7,080 nt of DNA from JAGQTE01 sp964648005 (GTDB taxonomy: Bacteria; Actinomycetota; Acidimicrobiia; Acidimicrobiales; Acidimicrobilacustridaceae): NCBI GenBank assembly GCA_964648005.1, contig CAZYKR010000232.1, forward strand, positions 1 through 7,080, written 5' to 3'. Below the pieces are notes generated by a model. The model searched no databases, was not told the origin of the DNA, and was given only the letters and a program-made list of their open reading frames with translations. This document shows positions 4,443 to 7,080 of the stretch, one piece after another (within the stretch, counting starts at the first letter, position 1; each line of letters starts with the position of its first letter). The translations under genes were made by a program, and so were the position numbers.

Positions 4443-4958
4443 TTGGGGTTTTCTGCGTCCGGACCGGTCGAAGCGATCCGCGCCGACATCACGACGCTGG
4501 CGGTCGATGTCATCGTGAACGCTGCCAACCGCGAGCTGCGCCGAGGCTCCGGCGTGTGCGGTGCGATCTTCGCCGCCGCCGGCCCGGCGCTCGACGACGC
4601 CTGTGCCGCCGTCGGTGGGTGCGCCACCGGTGACGCCGTCGCCACGGACGGGTTCGACCTGCCGGCGCGGTGGATCGTGCACGCCGTCGGCCCGGTGTGG
4701 CACGGCGGCGGCGACGGCGAGGCGGACCTGCTGGCGTCGTGCTACCGCCGGGCCCTGGCGGTCGGGCGCGAGCTCGGGGCCCGCTCGATCGCCCTCCCCG
4801 CGATCTCGACGGGCATCTACGGCTTCCCACCGGATGCCGCCGCTGCCATCGCCGTCGCCACGGCGCGGGCGAACGCTGGCGGGTGGGACCGCATCGTGCT
4901 CTGCGCCTTCGACATCGACACCTTGGCTCGGTATCAGGCGTTGCTCCGACCGATCTGA
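4443..4958 (+). CDS. Macro-domain protein (ADP-ribose binding/processing)
   Basis: Macro domains bind ADP-ribose and related molecules, and some remove ADP-ribose from proteins or hydrolyse O-acetyl-ADP-ribose. The 171 residues are one complete domain: RADITTL (13-19, with the adenine-contacting Asp15), IVNAANREL (24-32), the loop RRGSGVCGAI (33-42), GGCATGDA (58-65), HAVGPVW (80-86) and the phosphate loop ISTGIYGFPP (121-130). In MacroD/YmdB hydrolases the loop reads GGGGVDGAIH with a catalytic Asp; here that Asp is Cys39 and the His is Phe43. The protein may therefore bind without MacroD-type catalysis or use another mechanism. The TTG start lies within a T6-G4-T4 run. The stop at 4956-4958 is 42 bases from the convergent VWA gene. 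No strong terminator is visible in that gap. Confidence 0.9.
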   Translation: MGFSASGPVEAIRADITTLAVDVIVNAANRELRRGSGVCGAIFAAAGPALDDACAAVGGCATGDAVATDGFDLPARWIVHAVGPVWHGGGDGEADLLASCYRRALAVGRELGARSIALPAISTGIYGFPPDAAAAIAVATARANAGGWDRIVLCAFDIDTLARYQALLRPI

Positions 4959-5000
4959 GGTCTGGTCGAGCACGGCCGGGCGGCCGGGCACGCGGGTCGG

Positions 5001-7037
5001 TCAGCTGGCGCGGCGGCCGCGCAGCAGCGCCCGCTTGTGTTCGAGGAAGTCGACCAGCACGTAGTCGCCGAGGTTCTGCGGAGTCGTGAAGAACGCCCGT
5101 CCCCGGTTGAGCTCGGAAAGCTTCTCGATGAAGGTGCGCAGGTGCGGGGTCGGATCGAGCATGAAGGTGTTGATGCGGATGCCCTCGCGCGTCAGCCGGG
5201 CCACCTCGGTGAGGGTGGCGTCGACCGTCTCACGCACCGGGGGGTAGTTGAAGAACACGTCGCCGGACGGGGTCAGGTGCGCGGTCGGCTCGCCGTCGGT
5301 GATCATCAGGATCTGCTTCGTGCCCGTCTCCCGTGCCAGCAGGCGGCGCGCGATCTGGAAGCCGTGCTGCATGTTGGTGCCGTAGACGAAGTCCCACGAC
5401 ACCTCGGGCAGCTGATCGGGCCGCAGCTCACGGGCCACCTCGGAGAACCCGACGATGCCGAGGTAGTCGCGCGGGTACTGGGAGCTGATGAGCGCGTGCA
5501 GCGCCATCGCCACCTTCTTCGCCGGCAGGAAGTTGTCGCGCATGGGCATGGACAGCGACAGGTCGAGCATCAGCACCGTCGACGTCCGCACGAGCTGCTC
5601 GGTGCGCTCGACCTCGAAGTCGTCGGGCGTCAGGCGCACCGGCGTGCCGCCGCCGGTCCGACGCACGGCGTTGCGCACGGTCTTTTCGATGTGGAGGTTG
5701 AAGGGGTCGCCCCACTCGTAGGCCTTGGTCGTGTAGTCGCGCTCGTGTCCGATGCCGCTGCGCTGGAGCTCGTGCAGCGAGAACCGGTCCTTGTCGAGCT
5801 TCTTGAACAGCTCGGCGAGGGCGTTCTGCCCGATGCGGCGGATGCCCCGCGGCGTCAGCTCGAAGCGCCCCTCGGTGTTCTGGATGAGCCCGGCCTCCTC
5901 CAGCATGCGGGTCAGCTCGGCCATGCGTTCGAGCGACGCCGCCGCCTGGTCGCCGAGCAGCTCGCGGGCACGATCGAGGTCGACCTCGGCCAGCGCTCCC
6001 GGGTTCGTGGCGCCGCGCAGGAGGTTCTCGAGCTGGTCGATGTCGCCGAGCTCGCGCATCATCATCGCCGCCTCGGCGAAGTCGAGCGGGTCCTGGCCGC
6101 TGAAGTCGTAGCGGCGGTTCCACCCGGCGTCGGGGAACATCGAGCGCAGGTTGGCGCCGAGCTGATCGACCTGCCAGCGCAGGTCCATGTCCTCGAGCAG
6201 CTGCTCGGACAGCCCCTGCAGCTGCGCCCGTTGCTCCGGGGTCATCGAGTTGAGCATCGACTGCATGGCGGCCATGCGCTGCGCCATCACCTCGAGCAGC
6301 TCGTCGAGGTCCTTGGGGTTCTCGGGGAAGAAGTCGCCATAGCGCTCCATGAACCCGTCGAAGTCGGGCTCCTCACCTCGTTGGCGCTGCTCGAGCATGT
6401 GGTTGAGCTCGGCCATCATGTCCTTCATGCGGGCCAGGTCCTCGGGGCTGAGGTCGGCCATGGCCCCGGACAGCTGGTTCACGTAGTTCTGCATGATCTG
6501 TTGGCGGAGCTGATCGAGCAGCTCGTCGAAGCGCTGCTGTGCCTCGGCGGAGGTGAACTCGTAGCGCTGCAGGTCGCGCACCATGCCGTCCAGGTCGGGC
6601 GAGAGCATGTCGAGCTCGAGGTTCTTGTTGGCCACCGACTCCTCGGTCAGCTCCTGTCGGCGGGCGTCCCCCGACTGGCGGGCCTGCTCGGCGAGGTCCT
6701 GCAGTGATTGGCGCTCGGCGTCGACCACCTCGCGCAACTCCTGGGCGATGTCGTCGTAGATGCCGCCGAGGTTGTACTGCTCGAGCTTCTCGCGCCGGCG
6801 GTCGCGCAGCTGCTCGAGCATCTCGCGCAGGCCCGTCATGTCGGAGCCGTCGTGATCGGTGAGACCGTCCTGCAATGCCCGACGCAGCGCCGCCGAGAGG
6901 TCGCCGTGGTACAGCAGGTCGTCGTTGAGCTGCTCGAAGATGTCGAAGGCGTCGAGCTGGAAGCCGGTCTGGGTGCCGTCCCAGCGCGAGTAGGTGACGT
7001 GCGTGCGCTCCGGTCGGAACCGGTTCCCCCGTGCCAT
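5001..7037 (-). CDS. VWA-domain protein of the mycobacterial Rv0959 type
   Basis: Cytoplasmic protein with a C-terminal von Willebrand factor A domain (about 484-665). The metal site is complete: DLSLS (Asp492, Ser494, Ser496), Thr554 in TNMQHG, and Asp581 in ITDGEPTAH. The N-terminal 300 residues are charged, helical and coiled-coil-like, with a methionine-rich stretch (12 Met in 193-284) and the block FMERYGDFFPENPKDLDELL (229-248). A winged-helix-like segment (about 365-410) ends in RFELTPRGIRRIG. No signal peptide or membrane segment is seen. The 678-residue length and these blocks match my memory of M. tuberculosis Rv0959, which sits beside a Mg-chelatase-like AAA ATPase (Rv0958); such VWA proteins usually work with a MoxR/chelatase ATPase in metal insertion or complex remodelling. 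No ATPase gene is visible here. The ATG at 7035-7037 has no Shine-Dalgarno. The frame is open to the window edge but has no other start codon in those 43 bases. Confidence 0.9.
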   Translation of the reverse strand: MARGNRFRPERTHVTYSRWDGTQTGFQLDAFDIFEQLNDDLLYHGDLSAALRRALQDGLTDHDGSDMTGLREMLEQLRDRRREKLEQYNLGGIYDDIAQELREVVDAERQSLQDLAEQARQSGDARRQELTEESVANKNLELDMLSPDLDGMVRDLQRYEFTSAEAQQRFDELLDQLRQQIMQNYVNQLSGAMADLSPEDLARMKDMMAELNHMLEQRQRGEEPDFDGFMERYGDFFPENPKDLDELLEVMAQRMAAMQSMLNSMTPEQRAQLQGLSEQLLEDMDLRWQVDQLGANLRSMFPDAGWNRRYDFSGQDPLDFAEAAMMMRELGDIDQLENLLRGATNPGALAEVDLDRARELLGDQAAASLERMAELTRMLEEAGLIQNTEGRFELTPRGIRRIGQNALAELFKKLDKDRFSLHELQRSGIGHERDYTTKAYEWGDPFNLHIEKTVRNAVRRTGGGTPVRLTPDDFEVERTEQLVRTSTVLMLDLSLSMPMRDNFLPAKKVAMALHALISSQYPRDYLGIVGFSEVARELRPDQLPEVSWDFVYGTNMQHGFQIARRLLARETGTKQILMITDGEPTAHLTPSGDVFFNYPPVRETVDATLTEVARLTREGIRINTFMLDPTPHLRTFIEKLSELNRGRAFFTTPQNLGDYVLVDFLEHKRALLRGRRAS

Positions 7038-7043
7038 GGGCTC

Positions 7044-7049
7044 AGGGTA
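7044..7049 (-). promoter_or_regulatory. Candidate -10 element giving a leaderless VWA-gene mRNA
   Basis: The minus strand reads TACCCT, then 6 bases, then ATG, with no Shine-Dalgarno in between. This is the spacing of a leaderless actinobacterial promoter. The -35 region is poor and partly at the window edge. Confidence 0.3.
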
Positions 7050-7080
7050 CCGGCGTCGACCGGGTGGCGGGTCGGGTGGC

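Noticed and set aside
4959..5000. Terminator between the macro and VWA genes
   Set aside because: The stretch has short GGCCGGGC direct repeats and only 4- to 5-bp stems; no hairpin is strong enough to call.
5037..6707. Open frame of 556 codons on the plus strand
   Set aside because: It is antisense to the VWA gene, whose minus-strand product has clear family motifs. The plus product is a His/Val/Leu-rich shadow with no motif.
1..7080. Defence system, CRISPR array, insertion sequence or phage genes
   Set aside because: No repeat-spacer pattern, transposase, integrase or toxin-antitoxin pair is visible. The macro and VWA domains alone do not make a defence locus.

Overview
The window comes from a high-GC actinobacterium. 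The evidence is a WhiB iron-sulphur regulator, a SigE-type ECF sigma factor paired with a membrane anti-sigma factor, a lipoprotein PstS preceded by an actinobacterial-type PHO box, and a VWA protein that I recognise as the mycobacterial Rv0959 type. From memory an Acidimicrobiia-like lineage would fit, but that is a weak inference. No mobile element, CRISPR array, tRNA or rRNA is visible.

Layout, left to right. Positions 1-62 may hold the last codons of a plus-strand gene. Four minus-strand genes then follow, named here in transcription order from right to left: tatA (3053 to 2859), a SigE-like ECF sigma factor (2741 to 2229), its anti-sigma factor (2232 to 1351, overlapping the sigma gene by 4 bases) and pstS (1220 to 117). 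A GC hairpin separates tatA from the sigma gene, and a consensus-like ECF promoter precedes the sigma gene. Two perfect 11-base direct repeats upstream of pstS look like a PhoP-binding PHO box. Divergent from tatA is a stand-alone glutamate formimidoyltransferase domain protein (3109-3924, plus). It converges on whiB (4267 to 3983, minus) across two strong hairpins. A macro-domain protein (4443-4958, plus, TTG start) diverges from whiB. A 678-residue VWA protein (7037 to 5001, minus) fills the right side and converges on the macro gene.

How the genes may work together: the left half reads as an envelope and phosphate-stress module. The sigma/anti-sigma pair would sense a cell-surface signal, TatA exports folded proteins through the same membrane, and PstS captures phosphate outside it. 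The PHO box suggests PhoP control of pstS, and no clear terminator separates the anti-sigma gene from pstS. The right half looks like ordinary chromosomal housekeeping and regulatory genes.

I see no convincing undescribed multi-gene system. The best leads are the anti-sigma factor (zinc-site residues missing, methionine-rich outer domain), the sharp PHO box, the putative self-activating sigma promoter, and the macro domain with an altered catalytic loop.
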